From the NCBI RefSeq assembly GCF_013368755.1, contig NC_049561.1, positions 3,038,001 through 3,102,000 of the forward strand: a DNA stretch of 64,000 bases, read 5' to 3'. Shown here in pieces: positions 1-9,939 of this stretch. The position numbers were made by a program, and so were the translations under genes. The stretch's first letter is position 1. Each line of letters begins with the position of its first letter. The notes under the pieces were generated by a model that did no database searches, was not told the origin of the DNA, and saw nothing but the letters and a program-made list of their open reading frames with translations. This stretch comes from Talaromyces rugulosus (taxonomy: Eukaryota > Ascomycota > Eurotiomycetes > Eurotiales > Trichocomaceae).

Positions 1-968
1 TTTCCAGTAGCAATCCTCGCAGATGACTCCAGGTTCGCCCGGATTGTGGGAGGTAAACATGCTTCCACTAATAATAGCATTGCATCCTGAGCGTTGACAA
101 TGCATAGGTTGGAACAAAGGCATACTTTTTTCATCAAAATGTGACAAAGAAACTGCTTATTCTGTTAGAAGCTTCGAACCAGATTTCGGGAATTTTCAAG
201 TCACCTACGCTGGGGAATAGCTCTTTTTTTTTTTACTTGAGGTTGATGTTCTAGAAGCTTTTCAATATCAAGGAAGCCTGATATTCGATATTTAAGCGTT
301 TGAGCTGTATGTTAAGGGTGAGAAAACGGTAACATACCTGTGGCCTGAAGTAGCATCCAAGCTCTTTTTTCGTCCCTAGATAGATCTAGAATATCTGTTT
401 TGTGGTTAATATCAAGATATTTGGGTTTATACCGTTGAACTATACATACCATCAATTGTTTCTCTTACGGAAGACTTTATCTTGGAGCTTATGTATTCTG
501 CCCTGCGGTCGATTGCAGCCTCTTGTAATGTGTCCGAGTATTTAGCATAATCAGGAAGCCCAGGCGTATGCTCATCATTCTTGTTATTTTGTTTTTTATC
601 TGAAATTACTGGTTAATTATCTCGAGATCTTTAGCACTGAAGCGAGTCTTGTACTGACCATATCTATTGGCGAATTCTCGCGCCTCTTCGCTAACTTGAT
701 CCACAAACGTGTCAAAGCCATGGATGAAATCATCGTCTTCGTCCGGTACAGTCACGCCCGCAAACTGAGGCTGTTGCCATACTTTCAAAGTGTGAATTAT
801 GTTTTCAAGCTCGTTTTCCACTCCTTCCCAGTATAGCTCTTCAAGGCTCTCCCGAAGTGTGCCTTTTCCTGGACCGACTAGCGACCATGCTGCATCTAGT
901 ACTGGTTCTGGGTTAATATCTTGTTTGGGGGGATGAGCACCCAAACCAAGGCGTTGAATGCGAGACAT
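1..968 (-). CDS. Five-exon fungal gene, 3' end beyond the window; Cys-rich module near its visible C-terminal part
   Basis: The proposed exons are 659-968, 450-599, 338-394, 209-277 and 1-152 (open). The introns are 600-658, 395-449, 278-337 and 153-208. Donors are GTCAGT, GTATGT, GTATGT and GTAGGT, each acceptor is CAG, and TTAAC or CTAAC branch-like sites lie just upstream of acceptors. Every junction is phase 1 and the join gives 246 open codons, which supports the model strongly. The start ATG at 968 is the first in frame. The product is hydrophilic and acidic, with no signal peptide or membrane segment. Near the left edge it has a C-x4-C pair, a GSMF segment and an ICEDCY motif, resembling the start of a ZZ/LIM-like zinc module. 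I do not recognise the family. Read without splicing, exon 1 would end as a 120-residue frame at 606. Codon use is ordinary and there is no RIP signature. Confidence 0.72.
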
Positions 969-1336
969 TCCGAGCTAGTAATGAAAGTTATGAAACTGTA
1001 TTTAGTGGCATGAGAGAAAAATAGAAGGGGGGGTATCGCCTCAGTTTTGGGTACATGGTTAAATGACTCTTTATACGATGTTTATCAAAGGTCCTTAAGC
1101 ACTAATCAGGTCAGTTCACCGATAAGGCGGTTTCCGAGGAAATCTGCCTTGGTCTATACTAGTAGTACTAAAACCTCGTAGCTCGGTGTGGGCCGTCGCT
1201 CCACGTGTTCCCTGATGTTTATGCGCCACAATAATATAAAGCTCGTATCGCATCCACCGGATAAGGACGTAAGCCGCACAAATGCAGTACTGCGCCTCGG
1301 CAGTGCCACGAAGTCATCGGTCCAGCGTCAGGATTA
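969..1336. other. Intergenic region, no gene seen
   Basis: This is the presumed promoter of the minus-strand gene ending at 968. It has a pyrimidine-rich tract on that strand (seven-C run near 1027-1033) and normal base composition. No credible reading frame, RNA gene or repeat was found. RIP-like mutation begins only to the right of it. Confidence 0.5.
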
Positions 1337-2187
1337 GCATCGTGTGCAGAGAATGAAGCTCAAGATCGAACTATAGCCGAGGTGGATATTGCGCGTCTAC
1401 AGAGAGGAGCAGAGGCACAGGCTGCGGCAGTTGCAAAAGAGGAATACCTACAACAAAAATCAGACGCCGCGGAGCAATATTGTTTGTAGGGAGAAGCAGA
1501 GGAGCAAGCTGCTTAACAGAAACATTTCTAATAAAAAGAGAAGGAAAAAAAAGTATTTATAGCTAAATAAAAATATGTATACTAAGAGGTAGGAGAAAGA
1601 GCTATATGAGAAGAGCTAGAATAAAAGGTGATTACTATAGAATAAGTCCATCTATAGAAAGATAAAAGAATAAGTGATCAAGCAAGAGTATCTTTAATAA
1701 TAAGAAGAAAAATAGCTATACTAAGAGCTCCTACTTTTAATGCACCTGCTATAGAGTAAGAATTTTCTCTACTTAATAAGATAAGTATATGGCATATGAG
1801 CAAGCCGCTACACTGGCCCAATTAGAACCAGATAAGTAAGATGTCTTTGTGCTACTAGAAAGCTAGCCCTCTAAGACATTACGACGGGGTGTATAGGTTT
1901 AATTGCTCGATTGTGGAAACGATCCAGCCTAGGAGGCAATGAAAGCATCACTTCTAACAGTGAGCTTCCAGCACAAGCCTCTCAGGCCGACCATCACTGA
2001 AACACCAATCGCAACGCTGTCCACTTTAGAACCCATGCCCGAAAAATCCGGTTCGGTTCACCAGTCGTTGCTGAAAACGATCGACGCCGACAGGAAGATC
2101 AAATGCGAGGCGAGCGACGGAAGAAACACTCAAACCCGCAGCGTGGAGCATCAAGACCTATTCATCAACAAACCGGATGAAGAGTGA
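1337..2187 (+). pseudogene. Coiled-coil protein gene inactivated by RIP-type stop codons
   Basis: Reading from about 1349 gives a continuous Ala/Glu/Gln/Lys-rich coiled coil containing segments such as RLQRGAEAQAAAVAKEEY. It is broken by many TAG, TAA and occasional TGA codons exactly where Gln or Arg would fit the pattern. One frame change occurs near 1790. The downstream frame then runs through four more TAG/TAA codons into an open stretch of 82 codons (1939-2187) ending in TGA, so that stretch is the C-terminal end and not a separate gene. AT content jumps inside the pseudogene (about 1500-1790) and falls again after 1800. The family is not recognised; it could be a host gene or part of a mobile element. 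It sits at the border between the gene-bearing edge and the RIP-affected domain. Confidence 0.5.
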
Positions 2188-2560
2188 GCTCTGGAGGTAG
2201 TGATAGTTGCACCCTCGGAACGTCATGGAGGTCATGGTCTTCCTCCACAGGATGTTTGCATAGCCAATCAGAGCGAATGCAAACAGACTGACAAGAGGGT
2301 TCTTGCGGCGGCAATAAATGTTCTATCAAATAATTATAATTTGCAAGGTTATAAAATAGCTAGGTAATAGTCTTCTATTGGTTTATCAGATAATAAAGCC
2401 TAACTTATCTATCAATTGATATATCTATACAACATTGAAGACTCTGACTTCCGGCATATGTATATAATATATAACATTAAGCAGTCATCCGCCCTGGATA
2501 CATGGCGGTCATCAGTACAGACCGGGTGCAGCAACCAGACCATCACGGTCGATCTTGAGG
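2188..2560. other. Non-coding interval
   Basis: Normal-GC sequence to about 2310, then AT-rich sequence to about 2470. No convincing frame, repeat or RNA gene was seen. Confidence 0.4.
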
Positions 2561-2790
2561 TCGAGGCCGCGGCTGTCCATATTCCTGGAGTTCTACTTTC
2601 AGAATGCCTGCCTCAAGAACGACGAGGGGCGTTACTGCGGACCAGTTGCGGCCTTCTCGCATCCCGGTATCAGCTATTAGCCCTTTCAACTACATTAGCA
2701 ACACCGCGGACCAGGTGCGACCCGACGACTGCGACAAGTGCCTGGCCGAGCGGCTGCGGCTGCGCGAGGGGTCGACCATGTCCAGACAAG
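2561..2790 (+). pseudogene. Broken fragment of a cysteine-containing (secreted-type) fungal protein
   Basis: One frame reads FQNACLKNDEGRYCGPVAAF and then hits stops. About 60 bases later a second frame reads YISNTADQV, DDCDKCLAERLRLREGS. Together these give the spacing C-x8-YC ... C-x2-C, which resembles the N-terminal cysteine module found upstream of LysM repeats in some fungal secreted proteins. I saw no start codon with a signal peptide and no LysM repeat. Two frames, early stops and lack of flanking coding sequence mark it as a gene remnant. The family assignment is tentative. GC content here is high, so RIP is not the main cause of decay. Confidence 0.3.
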
Positions 2791-2944
2791 GATCGATTGA
2801 AGAAAAGGAATGTTTTCTTTCGTGCTTGCCGGTAGCTGTATGTAAGCGTAACTGTCGGCCTTTCGCTAGCACGTTGAAAAGAAGTGAGTCTGTGCTACCA
2901 GCCTGTCCTGTTAATTCTGTAATAGTTAACTACCTAGCTAGGTC

Positions 2945-4525
2945 TCACGGGATAAAGGCTTCCACATCTTGCTCCCTCTCCTCCATAAACTCAAACACTT
3001 TCCACTCTATGTTCTCCTCCTCCCCGCCCACAAGATCCTCAAACGCCGCAATGACTTCTTCCTCCGGCCTCCAGTCCTCACCGACCTGCCACGTCACTTT
3101 TCCTTTCTCACCTCCTTTAGGCGCATCGTATCTCACCCCCCATCGGAACATCACCGTCTCGTCTCCACCTGAAGTAGGAGGCACCTCAGCACTCCCTTCA
3201 TACTCTTGCACCCGGTCCTTCGAGGGCCGCCACGTAAGCCACGTAAATAGCTCAGCGTCTTGAAGGGAGGGCATCTTTTGCCGTTGCAGAGATAAGGCAA
3301 ACGCTAAGAGCAAAGGGTTGATGCGCTCCACGATGGGGCGTATGCGGAACATATCGGGCGAGTAGTGTTCGTATATGCCATCGTCACCCCAGTACTCATC
3401 CTCCTCGTCATCCCACAAGGCGTGCGTCTCGTCGTCGTATTCCGGGCGTTCAGGCGGGTAGTGCTCCTCTCTTATGATGGCGAATCCTGTTACGTGGGGA
3501 TTCTCGCCTCTCGGGCCGGAAAAGTACCAGCTGCCGTTAGGCGCACAGGGGTGGAATTCTACTTTGAGATGCAGCATTCGCGGCCATAACAAACCGTCAC
3601 CACTAGAATGGAAAAGATCGGGGGTGATGAGCGCGATGACGTCTAGTTCCTCCAGGTGACTCCCCAGGTCTCGCAGCCCAACAGACACAGGGTCCATGTC
3701 TTCAAACTCATTGGTCGGCGGCGACGACGCGCCGACAAGGTCAGGCATCTGCACCGCCTGGTCCTCATTCCCATAGGCGTTGGTCTGCCAGAACCAGAGA
3801 CGGACCTTGGTGAGGGAGGACGGCAACAAGGGCATGACATGGCGTACACCCCGCCCGAACTCGACGCGGGCATCGCGCCAAGGACCCTCCCAGACGCGGG
3901 TAATTCTGCGCATTGCCCGAGATGTGAAGGCAATGGGAAAACGCTCCCATAGCCAGGGGCACTCTAGCTCGCGAAGGCGAGGGAGGCGGGTGGCGAGTTC
4001 GAGGGGCGTGCGCATGGAGACGGGCCGCATGTTGGCCGTATCTTGGTTGTAAGCCTCCTCGTGGAAGATGCGCAGTTGGATGACGCGGTTGAGGAGAGGT
4101 AGGCTGTCCGGGTTTTGGACAGTGAGGCGGCGAGTGTGGTAGCAGCGGTGCACGCAGTCTTCGGGGTTGTGGAAAGACTGGTTGGTGATGCTGATGATGG
4201 GCCGAAGCCATTCGTCGCGACGGAGGAGTTCCAGGTCGTCCGAGGACGGTTTGTCTGCCATGTCCTCGAGGTCGTGCAGTGCGTTGAAAAAAGCGTGTAC
4301 TTGGGCTGAAAAGTGGGCGTTGACGGCCGCGAACACGGCGGGCGGCTCCCTGCATGCGAGGTTCCAAAGCAGGGGCATTTCCGCCTCGAGGTTGCACGCG
4401 GCAAAGACGCCCTTGTAGTTGCGGGTGATTTCGAGGAAGGAATTGAGCATGGCGTCTTTGGAGGGCGGCGTGGCTAGGATGTGTTGGGACGCCATTGTGA
4501 TGATCTCGATACTCCGTACCATCAC
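2945..4525 (-). CDS. DUF6546 / F-box-like fungal protein, 526 aa
   Basis: An uninterrupted single-exon frame. The C-terminal 100 residues carry a block I associate with the large fungal family often labelled DUF6546 or 'F-box domain protein': FTWLTWRPSKDRVQEY near residue 427, FRWGVRYDAP near 460, KVTWQVGEDWRP near 475 and EWKVFEFMEERE near 507. The middle part (LATRLPRLRELECPWLWERF; SLTKVRLWFW) has the Leu-rich, LRR-like character of the same family. An acidic stretch lies near residue 365. The usual N-terminal F-box is not evident, so the protein may have a divergent or replaced N-terminus. The first ATG is at 4525; the ATG ten codons later (4495) has a better context (A at -3, G at +4) and may be the real start. 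No RIP damage is visible. Molecular function is unknown; F-box relatives would act as substrate adaptors in SCF ubiquitin ligases. Confidence 0.8.
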   Translation of the reverse strand: MMVRSIEIITMASQHILATPPSKDAMLNSFLEITRNYKGVFAACNLEAEMPLLWNLACREPPAVFAAVNAHFSAQVHAFFNALHDLEDMADKPSSDDLELLRRDEWLRPIISITNQSFHNPEDCVHRCYHTRRLTVQNPDSLPLLNRVIQLRIFHEEAYNQDTANMRPVSMRTPLELATRLPRLRELECPWLWERFPIAFTSRAMRRITRVWEGPWRDARVEFGRGVRHVMPLLPSSLTKVRLWFWQTNAYGNEDQAVQMPDLVGASSPPTNEFEDMDPVSVGLRDLGSHLEELDVIALITPDLFHSSGDGLLWPRMLHLKVEFHPCAPNGSWYFSGPRGENPHVTGFAIIREEHYPPERPEYDDETHALWDDEEDEYWGDDGIYEHYSPDMFRIRPIVERINPLLLAFALSLQRQKMPSLQDAELFTWLTWRPSKDRVQEYEGSAEVPPTSGGDETVMFRWGVRYDAPKGGEKGKVTWQVGEDWRPEEEVIAAFEDLVGGEEENIEWKVFEFMEEREQDVEAFIP

Positions 4526-4551
4526 GATAACTGACAGGTGTTGTGTGATAT

Positions 4552-4627
4552 TGTCAAATCATATCAACCGTCCTTTACCAGAATGGTGTTCATTGGTAGT
4601 ATTCTGCCGATAAGACATAGAGATATC
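4552..4627 (+). repeat. LTR fragment (family A end) next to the gene start
   Basis: Seventy-odd bases beginning TGTCAAATCATATCAACC match the terminal part of the family A LTRs at 5000, 28815 and 35328. It lies only 27 bases upstream of the first ATG of the DUF6546-type gene (transcribed leftwards), so it is in the promoter or 5' UTR. It is barely mutated compared with the copies deeper in the repeat domain. Confidence 0.65.
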
Positions 4628-4866
4628 AGTAATTTTAGTAGATGTGAGGATTATTCTCGGAGAGCAGGCAAACGTTCGGAATAATAATAAATATATGGTC
4701 CCATATAGTATTAAACTGGTCTTTATATAATTCCCCAAAGGTGTGCTATAATAATATATGTGGTCTCGGGTAGTAGTGGCTTGGCAAAGGATTATAACCC
4801 TGTGAGGCTAGTGCATCCGCAGTGTGGCGTGGGGTGGATGTATCGGCCTCACAGTAGATGGAAGAA

Positions 4867-4921
<55 letters not shown>

Positions 4922-4999
4922 TAATCATATTTAATGTCTATACCAAGCCCTAGGCTATAACAGACAGTGTTTTATATAAACTAGACCTATTTATAGGAG
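4628..4999. other. Intergenic interval between two LTR fragments
   Basis: Mixed sequence with a GC-richer patch (about 4770-4860) and an ATT microsatellite. No gene was found. This is the transition from gene-bearing DNA to the transposon domain. Confidence 0.5.
4866..4922 (+). repeat. (ATT)n microsatellite, about 18 units
   Basis: A near-perfect trinucleotide run read directly from the sequence. Confidence 0.9.
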
Positions 5000-5241
5000 T
5001 GTCAAAACGTATCAACCGTTCTTTACCAGAATGGGTGTTCGTTGGTAGTATTCTGCCGAATAAGATAGAGATTGTAGGTAAACTAAAGAGTGTAAAGGCT
5101 ATATCCTATAAATAAGATAATAGCTAAGAGTAACTTTGTTGATACGTAAGATAATATATATATCTAATTTAATATAAGAATAAAATATGAATAATTAAAT
5201 ATATATTGATAAATAAGTTTTGAGGATATTATATAGAGATG
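5000..5241 (+). repeat. Partial LTR of family A type
   Basis: It begins TGTCAAAACGTATCAACCG and follows the family A LTR for roughly 240 bases with substitutions and small gaps. It then stops where a different LTR end (TGTCATAAGAATCG) begins at about 5242. Confidence 0.6.
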
Positions 5242-5397
5242 TCATAAGAATCGATAACGCTCAACCAATAGATGTGACAGTGGACGCTAGTTATATAAAC
5301 AAAGATTATTAGATATTCTTATAGAGTAGAATCTCTGATTATACCTATAAAGAAGAAAATACCTACACTTATACTCTATATAGAATAACTTATCAGA
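5242..5397 (+). repeat. Partial LTR of family C type
   Basis: About 155 bases match the reverse complement of the end of the C-element LTR (12780-12945), starting at the terminal TGTCATAAG. Similarity ends at 5397, where a GC-richer stretch of unknown origin begins. Confidence 0.55.
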
Positions 5398-6575
5398 TGT
5401 GAGGCCGTGAGACCTTCAGGACGCACCAGATGCTGCACCTCGCTATACTAGCTTTACAGAGGATTGCTAAGCCACTAATAAAGCGATATATATATTCTGA
5501 CCTTTATATAGAGATTACTAAAGATTAATAATTAGTTTAACTATCTAATAAACTATAACTTTACTATTAAATCTAATTCTTACTTATTCTTTATATAATA
5601 TTCTTATATTCTAATTACTTTTTATCTTTAGAAAGAAGACTAGCAAATATCAGAATTATAATTACTACTAGAAATATCTCTATTTCTATTAATACTACTA
5701 AATATTCTATATCAGCAGCAGAAATTCAACCTAGTATATTAGAAACACTAGATAGATATAGTAATAAGGAAGAACCAATAGTAGAATTAGAAAGGAATTA
5801 CTCTACCAGTAAAGACCTAGATCTAAAGATAATATAACTATTCTTAAAATAGAAACTGGAGGATATATTAATAGAAAAATTTAAAGCTATAAAAATTTAG
5901 CTAGACTAAGAGCTTTATATTATAAATTTAAAATAATAGATTTTATAAATCTAAGCGCAGCTATATAGTGTATTAATATATAAGAACTAAGATACTAAAA
6001 TCTCTAATAACAGTATTTATAGAAAAAAAAGACTTTAAACTAATATAATTTCTATAAAAAAGTGTCTTTTAAGATTTAAAATAAAATATCTTTATAGTAG
6101 GAAATCTTTAACTAAACTCAAGACATTTATAGAATATATAAAATCATGGTTTAATAGATATCTAAAATAGTATAGTTAATATCTATACTATAAAATTAAT
6201 GAAGCTTTAGATAATTTAAGCTCTAAGCAATTTCTTAACTTTAATATATACTAGAAGAAGAAAGAACTAAATTTTATTATTTAGAAAAACTTTAAAATAT
6301 ATCTATAGTGATTATTTTATAATCTTAAGCTTCTTTATATTGTTATTATATAGGATTATAATAATATTAGATAGTTAAAGAGTTAATTAATATAAGAATT
6401 TACCTACTATTTACAAATTTTTAAAGATTAGATAGATATATAATATAGTAAGGAATAGTATATAAAGTTTTTTATAATAAAAGTCCTGTAGTCTATCTAA
6501 GAAAAGTTATAGAAATATCTAGAAAAATCTTAAATATATAAAGATACTGTATAGTTTTTATAGAAACTAGAAAAT
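5398..6575 (+). pseudogene. Retrotransposon gag-like relic (local family F)
   Basis: After a GC-richer leader (5398-5500), the plus strand from about 5640 translates, with TAG/TAA read as Gln, into a hydrophilic helical protein with alternating charged and Leu residues, like a Ty3/Gypsy capsid (for example LERNYSTSKDLDLK; SRKSLTKLKTFIEYIKSW). No zinc knuckle or pol was reached, because element G begins at 6576. It may belong to family C, whose LTR end precedes it, but gag similarity to C was not obvious. Confidence 0.4.
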
Positions 6576-9550
6576 TGTGACGACGAGTCGATTCCTATCC
6601 TCTAAGAGTACTCTGCAACGAGAAAACTAAACATGAGAAGGAAAAGAGGAAGAGAAAGAACTTTTTCTGTTAGTTATATAAAAAATATTTCTTTGTGTAT
6701 GTCAGTCTATTTCTTTTATAATTCTACATGAGATTATTTCTATTTTAGTACTACTCTCGGTTTCCTTTTCCTGGTAGTGCCTTAGACTGTCACTGCTGGT
6801 TTCTAAGACCTAAGTTAGAATTATTATATTATCCTCTCTTCTAGACTATATTTACCTTTAAGTATACTGTTATTTTTTTTATTTAGCATAAATCTATCCT
6901 CCTCTACTGTTTTTAATTATTTTTAGAGATATTTTAGTAGTTCTAGCTTCTCTGGGTAGTAGTTATAGTATTCTTTTAATATAATAGAAATATTCTTGAA
7001 ATTTCTAGCTAGATATTACTCTATATTGATGTTATGACCTAACTATTTTATCTAGTAATAAAGCTTTTTCTAGTATATTTAGATATTTAATATTTTTTTA
7101 ACTATCTACTTATTCTATCTATTTATCTTAATAAGCTCTATTAACTCTTCTAGCTGTCTTAATAATAATTTTGTAGTTATTACTTATTTTAATTTTTTTA
7201 ATAAGAATACAGAATATATATTAATCCTATCTAGTAATTTTAGTTTAAAAAAGTTGTTAATTCGCTTCTTGATTTAGTATAGACTATTTATTTAGATATC
7301 TAGCTTTCTACTAGACTGTTCTATTTCTCAGTACTTTATAATAATTATAATATAATTATCTATATTAAAGTTAAGTAGTCAGTGCTTTTTATTAGCTATT
7401 AATTGCTATTATTTCTAACTTTTCTAGAAATTTATCCTTATTATTTCCTAGATATTATATATTTAATCTAACTATAACTTAGTATTCTTTTTATTCAGAA
7501 TTAGTTTTTTTGGTAATTTAAATAACTTTTAATCAAATAAGATATGTGGCTAGTATCTTTTCTTGACTATAAATAGCGATAGTCTAATTAACTCTTAAGG
7601 TAGGGTTGTTACTGTATAATCTATTATTAATAACCAGTCTAATCAGTTATTCTGTATATGGTTTATAAATACTCTTAGCTTTTATAATAAATATTAGTTG
7701 GTGATCTCTGTCTATTTATTAGTCTGAAAATAATAGGCAGTTAATAATTTTAGCTTGATTCTAAAGTAGCGGTATACCTCTAACTAGAATTTTAATATAA
7801 ATTAACTATCTTTATTTAATATAATAGAGTTAAGGGGTTCTATTTAATAGAATATATTCTTTAATTATAACTAGACTATTTTTTTAGCTATAATCTTTTT
7901 TTAATAAAATATTAATACTAGTATTTTATTAAGTTAGTCTATAATTATAAATACTATATTATATTCTTTATAATTCTATAAATAAGTTATGAAATCTATT
8001 AAGATATATTATTAAGATTAATCTAAGATAAGTAATAGATTTAGTAATCTAAAAGACAGATTTCTTTAAGTATTTATCTACTTATATATTATATAGTTAT
8101 TTAGATAATAGTTCATATCCTTATTTTATAATTTTTAATAATAATGTTTTTTAACTAAGCTCTAAGTTTTTATTCTTCTAGAATAGGCAGTAGATGGTTA
8201 ATAATAGATCTTATCTAATAAATATATGCGTAGATTTCCTTTCTTAAGAATATATAAACAGCCTTTAAATAATATTATTTTATTAATAATTTACTAGTTT
8301 TTTCCTAAATATTCTATTTATTTTTTTGCTTTAGCTATAGCAGCATATTATTTATTAGTTATTATAGTGTAAGATATTAAATTAGTTCTAGTTATAACTA
8401 TGTAGACTTCTACTTCTAGGTTATTAATTTATAGATATTTTCTATAGTTTAGCTCTTTAATAATTCTATTATCTAAGATTTCTTTTAGGAGTAGAATCTT
8501 TTTCTAATAATCTAGATTGTCTATTTTATTACTATATTATTAGGTTAAGATGTCTATAAGTATATTAGCTTTGCCTAGTCAATATTTTAGAGTGAAGTAA
8601 AACTTATATAAGAATTTATACTATCTTATCTATTGGGCGTTTAATGATTTTATAGATATAAAGTATTTAAGAGCTTAGTAATTAGATAGGATTTTAAATT
8701 GTTTCTTCTCTTAAAGCTTTATTAATTTAGATCTCTATTTTTTTAAGGCTTTGATAATTATGAACATCTTTTTATTATAAATATTATAATTCTTCTTAGC
8801 TGGTATTATTATTGCTGAGTAGAATACTATTAGATATTATTTATTATTCTTATAACACTGCGATAAGACTACTATAACTATTCTATTAAAGATATCTATT
8901 TCTACCTATGTTAATTACTTTAATTGGTAATGATATAATACTAAAGCCTTAATTAATAACTTCTTTAGTTTTTTAAATGTTAGTTCGCAGTCGCTATTTT
9001 AGATAAAGAAGATATCTATCTAAGTTAGGTAATTTAAGGGTTTAGCTATCTAATTATATTTCTGTATAAACTTCTAGTAGAAATTATAGAATCTTAAAAA
9101 TAATTATATTTCTTATATAGTTCTTAGAGCTATCTATTTTAAGATAGTATTAATCTTAGTTAGATTAACCTTAATTTCTTTTAACGTGATAAAAAATTCT
9201 AGATATTATATAGTTTTAATATAGAATTCATATTTATAGATTACAGCCTGCAGCCTAGCTGCTCTTAGTCTTTTTAGTATGAATTTTATATATATTTAAT
9301 ACTTAAGCTTATTCTTACTATAAATCAGTAGATTATTAATAAATATTACTAGAAACTTATTAAAACAGTTTATAAAGATATTATTTACTAGTTACTGAAA
9401 AATTATTAGTCTATTTATTAATCTAAAAAGTATTACTTTATACTTATATATTCTATATTAATATTAGAAGATTATTAAGTCCTCTGACTCTAAACTTATT
9501 CTAATATAATAAAAATCTTGCTATATATTTAATTTAATAAATATCTTTGC
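6576..9550 (-). mobile_element. Ty3/Gypsy relic G (pol part and 3' end), cut by element D1
   Basis: Minus-strand translation with stops read as Gln gives a Gypsy pol in the expected order. Reverse transcriptase lies near 9500-9060 (VIFINNLLIYSKN in place of an F-[ML]-DD-like motif, then a CEF-type box, YLEFFIT and FLRFYNFY). RNase H and integrase follow to about 7100, and a chromodomain-like segment ends near 6880 (WYPARNFK.. EYYNYYPE). The left end is set at TGTGACGACGAG (6576), taken as the 3' LTR end, but a full LTR could not be delimited. The 5' half is absent because D1 starts at 9551. All frames are RIP-broken. Confidence 0.6.
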
Positions 9551-9879
9551 TGTGAAGTGCCAGGCTCGGGGATGCCGATCCGGCTTACAAAGGCCTGCAT
9601 ATCCTCCGTGGGTTGAGTTGATATATCACAAAGGATGCATCTATCCCTTATGCTTGGTGAATATAACCCTGTTAGGAAGTAGGATCTCATCTAGATCAGG
9701 CTTATAAGCTTGAGACCCCATCCTCTAGGATAAAAAGGCTTAAGCAGTTTATTCTATATTAATATAACCTATCTCTATTTACTTTATATACTGCCTTGAC
9801 TTTTAGTAGGAACCCCCTCAGAGCCTAGTAGATTCCAACTTCCTTATATATAAGTCTTTCAGACACCACCCACTTTACA
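9551..9879 (+). repeat. 5' LTR of Gypsy element D1
   Basis: It starts TGTGAAGTGCCAGG and ends CCACTTTACA, giving inverted ends TGTRAAGTG/CACTTTACA. Its reverse-complement partner is at 58709-59052. It is much less mutated than that partner and holds several normal-GC stretches. Confidence 0.75.
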
Positions 9880-9939
9880 TTATAAACCATTTCCATGAGG
9901 ATCTGAATTGACTCCAAGATAATGATAATTATATAAGGT

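Noticed and set aside
606..968. Single-exon 120-residue protein
   Set aside because: The stop at 606 lies in a predicted intron; a spliced model with four in-phase introns explains the region far better.
1939..2187. Independent 82-codon gene
   Set aside because: The same frame continues upstream through RIP-type stops, so it is the C-terminal end of the pseudogene starting near 1337.
3643..4397. Several overlapping ORFs on both strands
   Set aside because: Shadows of the high-GC DUF6546-type gene at 2945-4525, which has the only frame with family motifs.
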